A DNA stretch of 64,000 nt from Ridgeia piscesae (Eukaryota > Annelida > Polychaeta > Sabellida > Siboglinidae): positions 1 through 64,000 of the forward strand of contig JAODUO010000060.1 in the NCBI GenBank assembly GCA_025642075.2. Direction: 5' to 3'. Positions 23,641 to 34,140 of this stretch are shown one piece after another. How positions within the stretch are numbered: position 1 is the first letter of the stretch; each line of letters opens with the position of its first letter. A program made the translations under genes and the position numbers. A model generated the notes under the pieces. It saw only the letters and a list, made by a program, of their open reading frames with translations. It did not search any database and had not been told where the DNA came from.

Positions 23641-23831
23641 GTTCATGCCGACAATTCTTCCAAGGGTAAACAATTGATTTGTTACGAAGAATAACATTTC
23701 ACCAACCAAAAATGGTTCATTAAAACATATTTGAGCTGTAAGAACAATACAACATATTTAATGATTGTACAATTTAAATGGACATACATAAATGTCACAC
23801 TAGCATATTTGTGTGGTGACAAAGAATCAAC

Positions 23832-26549
23832 TCAGTCCTTTGAGAATCCCGGAGGGAGAGGTAGGTCAAACACGACTGGTGGATTAAGCGGGTTGTAGGT
23901 CAGTGTAGTTGTCGACGCATTAATGTAAGTCGTGTAGCCATCCGATGTGACGCCATAGCCTGGAAGAAAACAGCGCAGTCCGAATCATTATTCACAGCTT
24001 TCTGTTTATTCAAATAAAGTGATTACAAAATAACAACGGATAGGACAAAGGTGAAATAAAGAACTGTGTGTACATTAGGAAACTTTTCAGAACCAGCATT
24101 TGGGTGTGGGGTTTTGAATGACAAATAAAAAAGTGTGTACTTATATAGGGCAGTGTCCATTCACTTGTACTGCACAAAGTGCTTAACACTACTCCAAGGC
24201 TTCAACTGATCACCATCTTGACTTTCTGAGAAACCTTTATCTACACTGCAGTTAATGGCCAAAGACTTTTTATGCGAACACGTACCACTCTAGCCAAGAA
24301 CTAATTGATACAATAAACACAAGCAGAAGTAAACGAAGAAGAGTCCATACATTTGGCCCCAGGTTTCAGAATGACACCAGTGTTACAAACTGTGTCCTTC
24401 CAACTGAGAGTCTGGCATTGTAACCAATGCACCAAACACAATCATGCATGTGCATGACTAGTTTACCTGGAAAACTTGTTAGTCCACACAATTTTTACTT
24501 TCTCTGAATTAGTGAAGTAGCACTGTACAGTGTATACACAATTTTACACACACATACGTTTGTATATGTACTTATAAGCAGGATATGTACAAAAACATTG
24601 TACGCTGATATATACCTTCGTGAATATGTCCAAATACATGGAACTTTGGTTTGACTCGGTTCTGTACCGTGCTGAGCAATTCCACACATCCTGCTCTCAA
24701 GCCACTTGAACACAGATCTCCATGTCCTAGCAAACAGAAACAACAGATCACTTGAATACAGGACTATGTGGTCTAGCAAACAGAACCAACAGATCACTTG
24801 AATACAGGACTATGTGGTCTAGCAAACAGAACCAACAGATCACTTGAATACAGGACTATGTGGTCTAGCAAACAGAACCAACAGATCACTTGAATACAGG
24901 ACTATGTGGTCTAGCAAACAGAACCAACAGATCACTTGAATACAGGGACTATGTGGTCTAGCAAACAGAACCAACAGATCACTTGAATACAGGACTATGT
25001 GGTCTAGCAAACATAACCAACAGATCACTTGAATACAGGACTATGTGGTCTAGCAAACAGCACCAACAGATCACTTGAATACAGGACTCTATGTGGTCTA
25101 GCAAACAGAACCAACAGATCACTTGAATACAGGACTATGTGGTCTAGCAAACAGAACCAACAGATCACTTGAATACAGGACTATGTGGTCTAGCAAACAG
25201 AACCAACAGATCACTTGAATACAGGACTATGTGGTCTAGCAAACAGCACCAACAGATCACTTGAATACAGGACTCTATGTGGTCTAGCAAACAGAACCAA
25301 CAGATCACTTGAATACAGGACTCTATGTGGTCTAGCAAACAGAACCAACAGATCACTTGAATACAGGGCTCTATGTGGTCTAGCAAACAGAACCAACAGA
25401 TCACTTGAATACAGGACTCTATGTGGTCTAGCAAACAGAACCAACAGATCACTTGAATACAGGACTATGTGGTCTAGTAAACAGAACCAACAGATCACTT
25501 GAATACAGGACTCTATGTGGTCTAGCAAACAGAACCAACAGATCACTTGAATACAGGACTCTATGTGGTCTAGCAAACAGAACCAACAGATCACTTGAAT
25601 ACAGGACTCTATGTGGTCTAGCAAACAGAACCAACAGATCACTTGAATACATGGCTCTATGTGGTCTAGCAAACAGAACCAACAGATCACTTGAATACAG
25701 GACTCTATGTGGTCTAGCAAACAGAACCAACAGATCACTTGAATACAGGGCTCTATGTGGTCTAGCAAACAGAACCAACATTTACTTGAATACAGGGCTC
25801 TATGTGGTCTAGCAAACAGAACCAACAATCACTTGAATACAGGGCTCTATGTGGTCTAGCAAACAGAACCAACAGATCACTTGAATACAGGGCTCTATGT
25901 GGTCTAGCAAACAGAACCAACAATCACTTGAATACAGGGCTCTATGTGGTCTAGCAAACAGAACCAACATTTACTTGAATACAGGGCTCTATGTGGTCTA
26001 GCAAACAGAACCAACAGATCACTTGAATACAGGACTCTTGTGGTCTAGCAAACAGAACCCAAAAGATCACTTGAATACGGGCTCTATGTGGTCTAGCAAA
26101 CAGAACCAACAGATCACTTGAATACAGGCCCCTATGTGGTCTAGCAAACAGAACCAACAGATCACTTGAATACAGGACTCTGTGTGGTCTTGCAAACAGA
26201 ACCCAAAAGATCACTTGAATACGGGCTCTTGTGGTCTAGCAAACAGAACCCAAAAGATCACTTGAATACGGGCTCTATGTGGTCTAGCAAACAGAACCAA
26301 AGATCACTTGAATACAGGACTCTTGTGGTCTAGCAAACAGAACCAACAGATCACTTGAATACGGACTCTTGTGGTCTAGCAAACAGAACCAACAGATCAC
26401 TTGAATACGGGCTCTATGTGGTCTAGCAAACAGAACCAAAGATCACTTGAATACAGGACTCTTGTGGTCTGCAAACAGAACCCAAAAGATCACTTGAATA
26501 CGGGGTCTATGTGGTCTACAAACAGAACCAACAGATCACTTGAATACGG

Positions 26550-26589
<40 letters not shown>

Positions 26590-29500
26590 ATGTGGTCTAG
26601 CAAACAGAACCAACAGATCACTTGAATACAGGACTCTATGTGGTCTAGCAAACAGAACCAACAGATCACTTGAATACTGGGCTCTATGTGGTCTAGCAAA
26701 CAGAACCAACAGATCACTTGAATACAGGACTCTATGTGGTCTAGCAAACAGAACCAACAGATCACTTTAATACAGGGCTCTATGTGGTCTAGCAAACAGA
26801 ACCAACAGATCACTTGAATACAGGACCCATGTGGTCTAGCAAACAGAACCAACAGATCACTTGAATACAGGACTCTATGTGGTCTAGCAAACAAACCAAC
26901 AGATCACTTGAATACAGGACTCTATGTGGTCTAGCAAACAGAACCAACAGATCACTTGAATACAGGACTCTATGTGGTCTAGCAAACAGAACCAACAGAT
27001 CACTTGAATACGGGCTCTATGTGGTCTAGCAAACAGAACCAACAGATCACTTGAATACAGGCCTCTATGTGGTCTAGCAAACAGAACCAACAGATCACTT
27101 GAATACAGGGCTCTATGTGGTCTAGCAAACAGAACCAACAGATCACTTGAATACAGGACTCTATGTGGTCTAGCAAACAGAACCAACAGATCACTTGAAT
27201 ACAGGGCTCTATGTGGTCTAGCAAACAGAACCAACAGATCACTTGAATACAGGACTCTATGTGGTCTAGCAAACAGAACCAACAGATCACTTGAATACAG
27301 GACTCTATGTGGTCTAGCAAACAGAACCAACAGATCACTTGAATACAGGACTCTATGTGGTCTAGCAAACAGAACCAACAGATCACTTGAATACAGAACT
27401 ATGTGGTCTAGCAAACAAAACCAACAGATCACTTGAATACAGAACTATGTGGTCTAGCAAACAGAACCAACAGATCACTTGAATACTGGGCTCTATGTGG
27501 TCTAGCAAACAGAACCAACAGATCACTTGAATACTGGACTATATGTGGTCTAGCAAACAGAACCAACAGATCACTTGAATACTGGACTATATGTGGTCTA
27601 GCAAACATAACCAACAGATCACTTGAATACTGGACTATATGTGGTCTAGCAAACAGAACCAACAGATCACTTGAATACAGGACTCTATGTGGTCTAGCAA
27701 ACAGAACCAACAGATCACTTGAATACAGGACTCTAGGTGGTCTAGCAAACAGAACCAACAGATCACTTGAATACTGGGCTCTATGTGGTCTAGCAAACAG
27801 AACCAACAGATCACTTGAATACTGGACTATATGTGGTCTAGCAAACAGAACCAACAGATCACTTGAATACAGGACTCTATGTGGTCTAGCAAACAGAACC
27901 AACAGATCACTTGAATACTGGACTATATGTGGTCTAGCAAACAGAACCAACAGATCACTTGAATACAGGACTCTGTGTGGTCTAGCAAACAGAACCAATA
28001 GATCACTTGAATACAGGACTCTATGTGGTCTAGCAAACAGAACCAATAGATCACTTGAATACAGGACTCTATGTGGTCTAGCAAACAGAACCAATAGATC
28101 ACTTGAATACAGGACTCTGTGTGGTCTAGCAAACAGAACCAATAGATCACTTGAATACAGGACTCTATGTGGTCTAGCAAACAGAACCAATAGATCACTT
28201 GAATACAGGACTCTGTGTGGTCTAGCAAACAGAACCAATAGATCACTTGAATACAGGACTCTGTGTGGTCTAGCAAACAGAACCAATAGATCACTTGAAT
28301 ACAGGACTCTATGTGGTCTAGCAAACAGAACCAACAGATCACTTGAATACAGGACTATGTGGTCTAGCAAACAGAACCAACAGATCACTTGAATACAGGA
28401 CTCTATGTGGTCTAGCAAACAGAACCAACAGATCACTTGAATACTGGGCTCTATGTGGTCTAGCAAACAGAACCAACAGATCACTTGAATACTTGGCTCT
28501 ATGTGGTCTAGCAAACAGAACCAACAGATCACTTGAATACTGGGCTCTATGTGGTCTAGCAAACAGAACCAACAGAACACTTGAATACTTGGCTCTATGT
28601 GGTCTAGCAAACAGAACCAACAGATCACTTGAATACAGGACTCTATGTGGTCTAGCAAACAGAACCAACAGATCACTTGAATACTGGACTCTATGTGGTC
28701 TAGCAAACAGAACCAACAGATCACTTGAATACAGGGCTCTATGTGGTCTAGCAAACAGAACCAACAGAACACTTGAATACTTGGCTCTATGTGGTCTAGC
28801 AAACAGAACCAACAGATCACTTGAATACAGGGCTCTATGTGGTCTAGCAAACAGAACCAACAGATCACTTGAATACAGGACTCTATGTGGTCTAGCAAAC
28901 AGAACCAACAGATCACTTGAATACTGGACTCTATGTGGTCTAGCAAACAGAACCAACAGATCACTTGAATACAGGGCTCTATGTGGTCTAGCAAACAGAA
29001 CCAACAGAACACTTGAATACTTGGCTCTATGTGGTCTAGCAAACAGAACCAACAGATCACTTGAATACAGGGCTCTATGTGGTCTAGCAAACAGAACCAA
29101 CAGATCACTTGAATACAGGACTCTATGTGGTCTAGCAAACAGAACCAACAGATCACTTGAATACTGGGCTCTATGTGGTCTAGCAAACAGAACCAACAGA
29201 TCACTTGAATACTGGACTCTATGTGGTCTTGCAAACAGAACCAACAGATCACTTGAATACTGGGCTCTATGTGGTCTAGCAAACAGAACCAACAGATCAC
29301 TTGAATACTGGGCTCTATGTGGTCTAGCAAACAGAACAAACAGATCACTTGAATACTGGGCTCTATGTGGTCTAGCAAACAGAACCAACAGATCACTTGA
29401 ATACAGGACTCTATGTGGTCTAGCAAACAGAACCAACAGATCACTTGAATACTGGGCTCTATGTGGTCTAGCAAACAGAACCAACAGATCACTTGAATAC

Positions 29501-31301
29501 AGGACTCTATGTGGTCTAGCAAACAGAACCAACAGATCACTTGAATACAGGACTCTATGTGGTCTAGCAAACAGAACCAACAGATCACTTGAATACAGGA
29601 CTCTATGTGGTCTAGCAAACAGAACCAACAGATCACTTGAATACAGGACTCTATGTGGTCTAGCAAACAGAACCAACAGATCACTTGAATACAGGGCTCT
29701 ATGTGGTCTAGCAAACAGAACCAACAGATCACTTGAATACAGGACTCTATGTGGTCTAGCAAACAGAACCAACAGATCACTTGAATACAGGACTATGTGG
29801 TCTAGCAAACAGAACCAACAGATCACTTGAATACAGGGCTCTATGTGGTCTAGCAAACAGAACCAACAGATCACTTGAATACAGGACTCTATGTGGTCTA
29901 GCAAATAGAACCAACAGATCACTTGAATACAGGACTATGTGGTCTAGCAAACAGAACCAACAGATCACTTGAATACAGGACTGTGTGGTCTAGCAAACAG
30001 GACCAATAGATCACTTGAAGACATATCTCTATGGCCTAAGAAACAAAACCAAGAGATCATTTGATGAAAGGTCTCCATGGTCTAACAAACACAATGAACA
30101 GATCACCTAAAGACAGGTCTCCATAGCTTAGCAAATAGAACCATCAGGCATCAGATCACTCAAAGATAAGTCTCTATGGCCTAGCAAACAGAACCAACTG
30201 ATCATGGCCATGCAACCTGAGCAGATGTCTTCGTGTCCTTGCAGACAGAACAATACACAACCAAACATCAACAATGCTCATGATGGAAGCAAGCAATTGC
30301 CATGTACAGCATATAACAACAAGATGGGTGATTACTTTCCTGTCTGTGCACAAGATTCAATATTTGTGAATACAAAAATAATTCCATCGCCACCATTTCA
30401 ATTAAATATGAATAATTATAAAAGTAGTCTTGCGCTGATGCATTTTTCTACTGCAAGTATTCAGGCAATAAGTATCAAAGTACTGGAAGAAAATTTATTT
30501 ATATAAAGACGCACGCTTGCTTGGATGAATGTATACATTATAACACTGACCACAAGGTTTTGACAGTAAATTTGGTATATTATGATTATACGTGTACCGA
30601 GTCCATGCACATTGTTTGAACAAAACTTGTGATTTGGATTTTGTTGGTGCCGCTGTTGCCTAGAACTTTTTTTTACCAAAACTGCCTTTTCTAGGACATA
30701 TGATAGCAGGTTTATGCATGAAAAGACATCTGAATATGAAGTCCACACTGATCTTACCAATTGGTGGGCAATGTGTGAGCAGAACATCAATTCCCTCAGG
30801 GATCAGGTTCCATTTGTTCAGACAAGGCTGTCCACGGGCCAAGTTGAAGGCCCAATCGTGGAACACTGGCTGCCTTCAAACACAGAAATAACACCCTCTA
30901 AATATATGGCTTTGTCATCTTAGTACACATGCACAATTATCCAGTCACAGACATTCACACACTGATTATGTGGCTAACCTGTTCTATTGGTTATATCTAA
31001 TAACAACCAACTAATCAGATGATCAATTAAAGTGTACTAGCAATGTAAAAGAAAGACACAGTTCATGGTTCCTTTTTCAATTACAAATGCAAAAGTAACT
31101 GTTGAATTCAACAGTTCAATGTTTACATAAATTGTTGCAGAATCATTCAAATCCCTATACAGTGAGGTTAGATAGTCCAGATGGGTGTGATGTTTGTAAT
31201 GTCAGAACATTGTCAGTGTCACCATGGCTTTGCTGTTGGAGCAATGCTTTCAAAAAGAAGTACATTGTTTAAATAACAAATTGGAAACATTTAATAATTT
31301 G

Positions 31302-31363
<62 letters not shown>

Positions 31364-31465
31364 TATTTGCAAAATCATTTTATACAGTATAAATTATATA
31401 TATATATATATACACCCAGTGATATATATATATAATATAATTATATTTTATATATATAATATAGA

Positions 31466-31542
<77 letters not shown>

Positions 31543-33224
31543 TACATATGCATAATATAATTATATTATATATATATATATACACTGGGTGTATGTATAT
31601 ATATATATAATTTATACTGTATAAAATGACTTGACAGTAAAAATTAACACATATACACCAACGCTCAACCATCCTTACCAGGGACTTCCATATACCCTGA
31701 TTCCAAAGACACTGGTTTCTGAGTCTCGGAGGTAGATTGCATTTGTTAGCAAGTCCTTTGCGCGTCTCACTCCCTTCTCCGACAAATGTTTGTCCATATC
31801 ATCAAAAAGAAGATGAAATCGCTCCCTCCAATCTTCCCTTCCCGATTCATCATGGAAAATACTTTCTTCTAAGCTGAAGTCATGGTTACCCGCAATGACA
31901 ACTTTGTATTTGTGAGGCTGCTTACCTAAAATGTAGAGACATCATCACATGTGCAGCAAAATTAGGTTATGAACAGTTGTTTTATAATAATCAAAACATA
32001 TTCATTATTCGCTTAGTCGTGAATGTGAGAAATGTTACTTATATACATAATGTATTTATAAAAAACAGCATATTATTAAACTGGTAAATTAAAAATAAAC
32101 AGTATAACTCTGTACATGATACATTGGTGTACATAAAATACAAACATTTAATAGCCAATCTATATAGTGCGTTTACAACCAAAACAACAAATAACATCTT
32201 ATTAGCTTCTGAGAAAAGAATCTCTATAGTAATATCTAATGTTTTTTTTTTTAAATTTATTGCCTACTGTTGGATCAGATGCCAATGGACCAAGGGTGTA
32301 AATGAATACAGGAAAAGTTTAATTGACTTCAGCACCTGGGAGGAGATGCATTATTGTTTACAGTGCCTCTAAGTTGGCATTTCATTATCACCGATAAATT
32401 GTGGTTCAACACAAAATACCATTAAATAAATGGTACTCATGCGCAGGGCTTTCTGCATGATAACAAATGTGTCGGTTATACATTTTTGGGATACACATGT
32501 CAATTCAATGTTAACTCATATACCTACAAGCCAGTTGAGGTGTGTTTTATGACGTTGACTAGACTACAAACACACGTGTGACACCCATTTCAAGACATAA
32601 CTGACAATATCTATAATTTTTTAAAGCCTTTTGCCCCTGATATTTCACCAATATTTCACAACTGGTTTAAACCACTCATCATGTGGACGGGTAAATTTAC
32701 CCGTCCACATGATGAGTGGACGTGTCTCAGCATAAAGCTATGGTCAAGCGCGTAGGGAACCAACGAGTTCTGATAGTGATTTTGTACTACACAATTACCA
32801 TAAGGAGCTGTGATAAGATGCAATAAAATAAACAATAATTAAAAAAAGTACAGTTGCTGATGAACTGTAACTAATCAATAAAATAAATGAAATAATGAAG
32901 CTTCTGGTAATACATCTTACATCCTCACCTAGAAACGTGTTGAATTCACTTATTTCCTTTGGATGTCCAACCTTTGTGATGTCTCCCGCATGCAGAAGAA
33001 CATCTCCCATGGGAATGGGGTCCGGTATTCTGGATGTCATTGCGTGAGTGTCAGAGATACACACAAATCTAACACTTGTGTTGGTGACAGGGGCTTTTGG
33101 CGGTTTCGTTGACAATTTCACATGTTTCTGCGCAATCTTTATCATCTCCCAAGCCTTGGTAGGATCATTGGTAAATTTGTGGATGGCGACAGAGCCCATG
33201 TCTGTCATGTCAAAGCTTCTGCAT
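23832..33224 (-). CDS. MPPED: MPPED1/2-like metallophosphoesterase, gene B
   Basis: Tandem paralogue of gene A with the same five-exon plan: 32,929-33,224, 31,679-31,925, 30,758-30,873, 24,616-24,726 and 23,832-23,959 (stop TGA). Exons 2 and 3 are exactly as long as in gene A (247 and 116 bp), and exon 4 is 111 versus 108. A start at the ATG at 33,208-33,206 ([13 protein letters not shown]) gives 293 residues, matching the ~294 of vertebrate MPPED2. Exon 1 extends 16 bases upstream of that ATG to a CCCCCAACAG acceptor, so a 5' UTR exon is likely. The metal-binding series is complete: [31 protein letters not shown]. The protein ends [27 protein letters not shown]. Intron 3 is mostly a 48-bp minisatellite seeded by the exon 4 acceptor. 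Confidence 0.93.
24128..24440 (-). mobile_element. Decayed second SINE-like element in MPPED gene B intron 4
   Basis: On the minus strand a tRNA-like head (GGTGCATTGGTTACAATGCC, AGACTCTCAGTTGGAAGG) is followed by a tail (AAGCACTTTGTGCAGTACAA, CACTGCCCTATATAAG). The tail resembles the family at 8,166 but is not the same. It is strongly diverged, and its limits are approximate. Confidence 0.45.
24727..30200. repeat. 48/46-bp minisatellite, ~5.3 kb, abutting MPPED gene B exon 4
   Basis: There are roughly 110 units containing CACTTGAATACAGGACTCTA, TGTGGTCTAGCAAACAGAAC and CAACAGAT. The 48-bp form has an extra CT relative to the 46-bp form, which predominates near the exon. The array begins at base 24,727, directly against exon 4. 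The exon edge itself (CACTTGAACACAGATCTCCA, TGTCCTAGCAAACAGAAACA) is visibly the same sequence as the unit. From 30,000 to 30,200 the units are degenerate and closer to that edge (GGTCTCCATAGCTTAGCAAA). Because 48 is divisible by 3, frames of up to 783 codons stay open on both strands; they are artefacts of the period. The stretch at 26,040-26,590 is unusually indel-rich. Confidence 0.98.
26550..26587. repeat. A38 homopolymer inside the 48-bp array
   Basis: A run of 38 A sits where normal units read GGACTATG, as if a single A had expanded. It could be real slippage or a consensus error. Confidence 0.95.
30201..30245 (-). pseudogene. Relic of MPPED gene B exon 4 start
   Basis: On the minus strand, TGTCTGCAAG is followed by GACACGAAGACATCTGCTCA. 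Spliced in the exon 4 phase this reads GHEDICSG, against GHGDLCSSG for the true exon 4. The copy then loses similarity. It lies at the distal edge of the 48-bp array, so exon 4-like sequence flanks the array on both sides. Confidence 0.5.
31303..31352. repeat. (TA)n microsatellite
   Basis: A TA run of about 50 bases lies just outside the inverted-repeat element at 31,375. Confidence 0.9.
31375..31629. mobile_element. Inverted-repeat element with ~75-bp arms and TA core
   Basis: The left arm begins TCATTTTATACAGTATAAAT, continues into TACACCCAGTG and ends in ATAATATAATTATA. The right arm is its reverse complement (TAATATAATTATATTATA, CACTGGGTGTA, ATTTATACTGTATAAAATGA). A TA microsatellite of about 70 bp separates the arms. 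It lies 50 bp from exon 2 of MPPED gene B. I read it as a MITE-like palindrome whose TA content has expanded. Confidence 0.7.
32672..32719. repeat. Perfect 48-bp palindrome with no spacer
   Basis: CCACTCATCATGTGGACGGG followed by TAAA is mirrored exactly by TTTA and CCCGTCCACATGATGAGTGG. The two arms are 24 bp each, without mismatch or loop. It lies in intron 1 of MPPED gene B. Confidence 0.97.
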
Positions 33225-33892
33225 CTGTTGGGGGAGGAATAGTGCAAACTGAAGAATAGACTGTGCATTAATATTTATTGTACTATTTGTACAATAAATT
33301 TTAATGTTTGCAAAAAGTGCTCTGTTGTCATAAGCATTAATCCAGGACTAAGGATGAGAGTATTACAATGTCATTTACATTTTATAAGAACATATCAACA
33401 GAACACCTATTTTTGAGGTTACTATATAACTTAGGGTATAAGCACTTGATACCAGAATAAGTACTCTTACAAAGTAAACAAAAAAGTTTTCCAAAACATA
33501 TCCCCAAGCCAAAGACACATTCATTTTTATAATAATAATCAAATAATTATATATCACCCAATCAATTAAAAATTGCTCCCAGGTGCTTTACAAACATATG
33601 CACATAAACAACATACTGAAAAATAAATGCGTAAAATATAGCTCTGTATAATGCAGATTTGTTTGTTATAAGTTTAAATTTATAAAATATTGCTAAATTA
33701 AATATTTTCATTTTGACTTTGCGGTGCACATGCAATTAAGACATCGCCTTTGCACTTGCCGTCCTGATGTCTCTGGGATGCTAACTGTTCATGCCCTATG
33801 ACATCAGCTTGTTTATGTCGACTCGACAGCATTAAAATCTTCTAAAACACAATTTTGAATTTTTTATTTGATTTCATACCGGAAGTGATGCA

Positions 33893-34140
33893 AAATAACT
33901 TTCCATAATTACAGCAGGGAAACATCTGGATCCACCTTGGCCTCTGCCCTCTCCTGGCCAACCCTAGAACAGAGGAGGGCTGATGCCAGACTTACAATTA
34001 ACCATGTATAAAATAACAACAATCTCTTAGACATCAATCCCAACCAATACCTCATGCCCGGACACAGCCAAACAAGATCCAACCACCCACGGCCACACAA
34101 ATACAGACAAATATCAACTTCCCACAACTACTACAAATAC
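33893..34140 (+). mobile_element. LINE X, left part (RT ORF C-terminal region)
   Basis: A plus-strand frame reads NYSRETSGSTLASALSWPTL, then EQRRADARLTI. After a frameshift it resumes with YRQISTSHNYYK. This is the region between the RT core and the ORF end of a jockey/CR1-like non-LTR element. It breaks off at about 34,140 and continues at about 36,685. Confidence 0.7.

Noticed and set aside
24727..29972. Long open frames on both strands (783 and 495 codons) in the second 48-bp array, with hydrophobic or Cys-rich repeats
   Set aside because: The same period artefact: open on both strands simultaneously, interrupted by 46-bp units, and located within intron 3 of MPPED gene B.
24727..30200. 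CRISPR-like array
   Set aside because: Units are contiguous with no unique spacers, and the gene context is animal.
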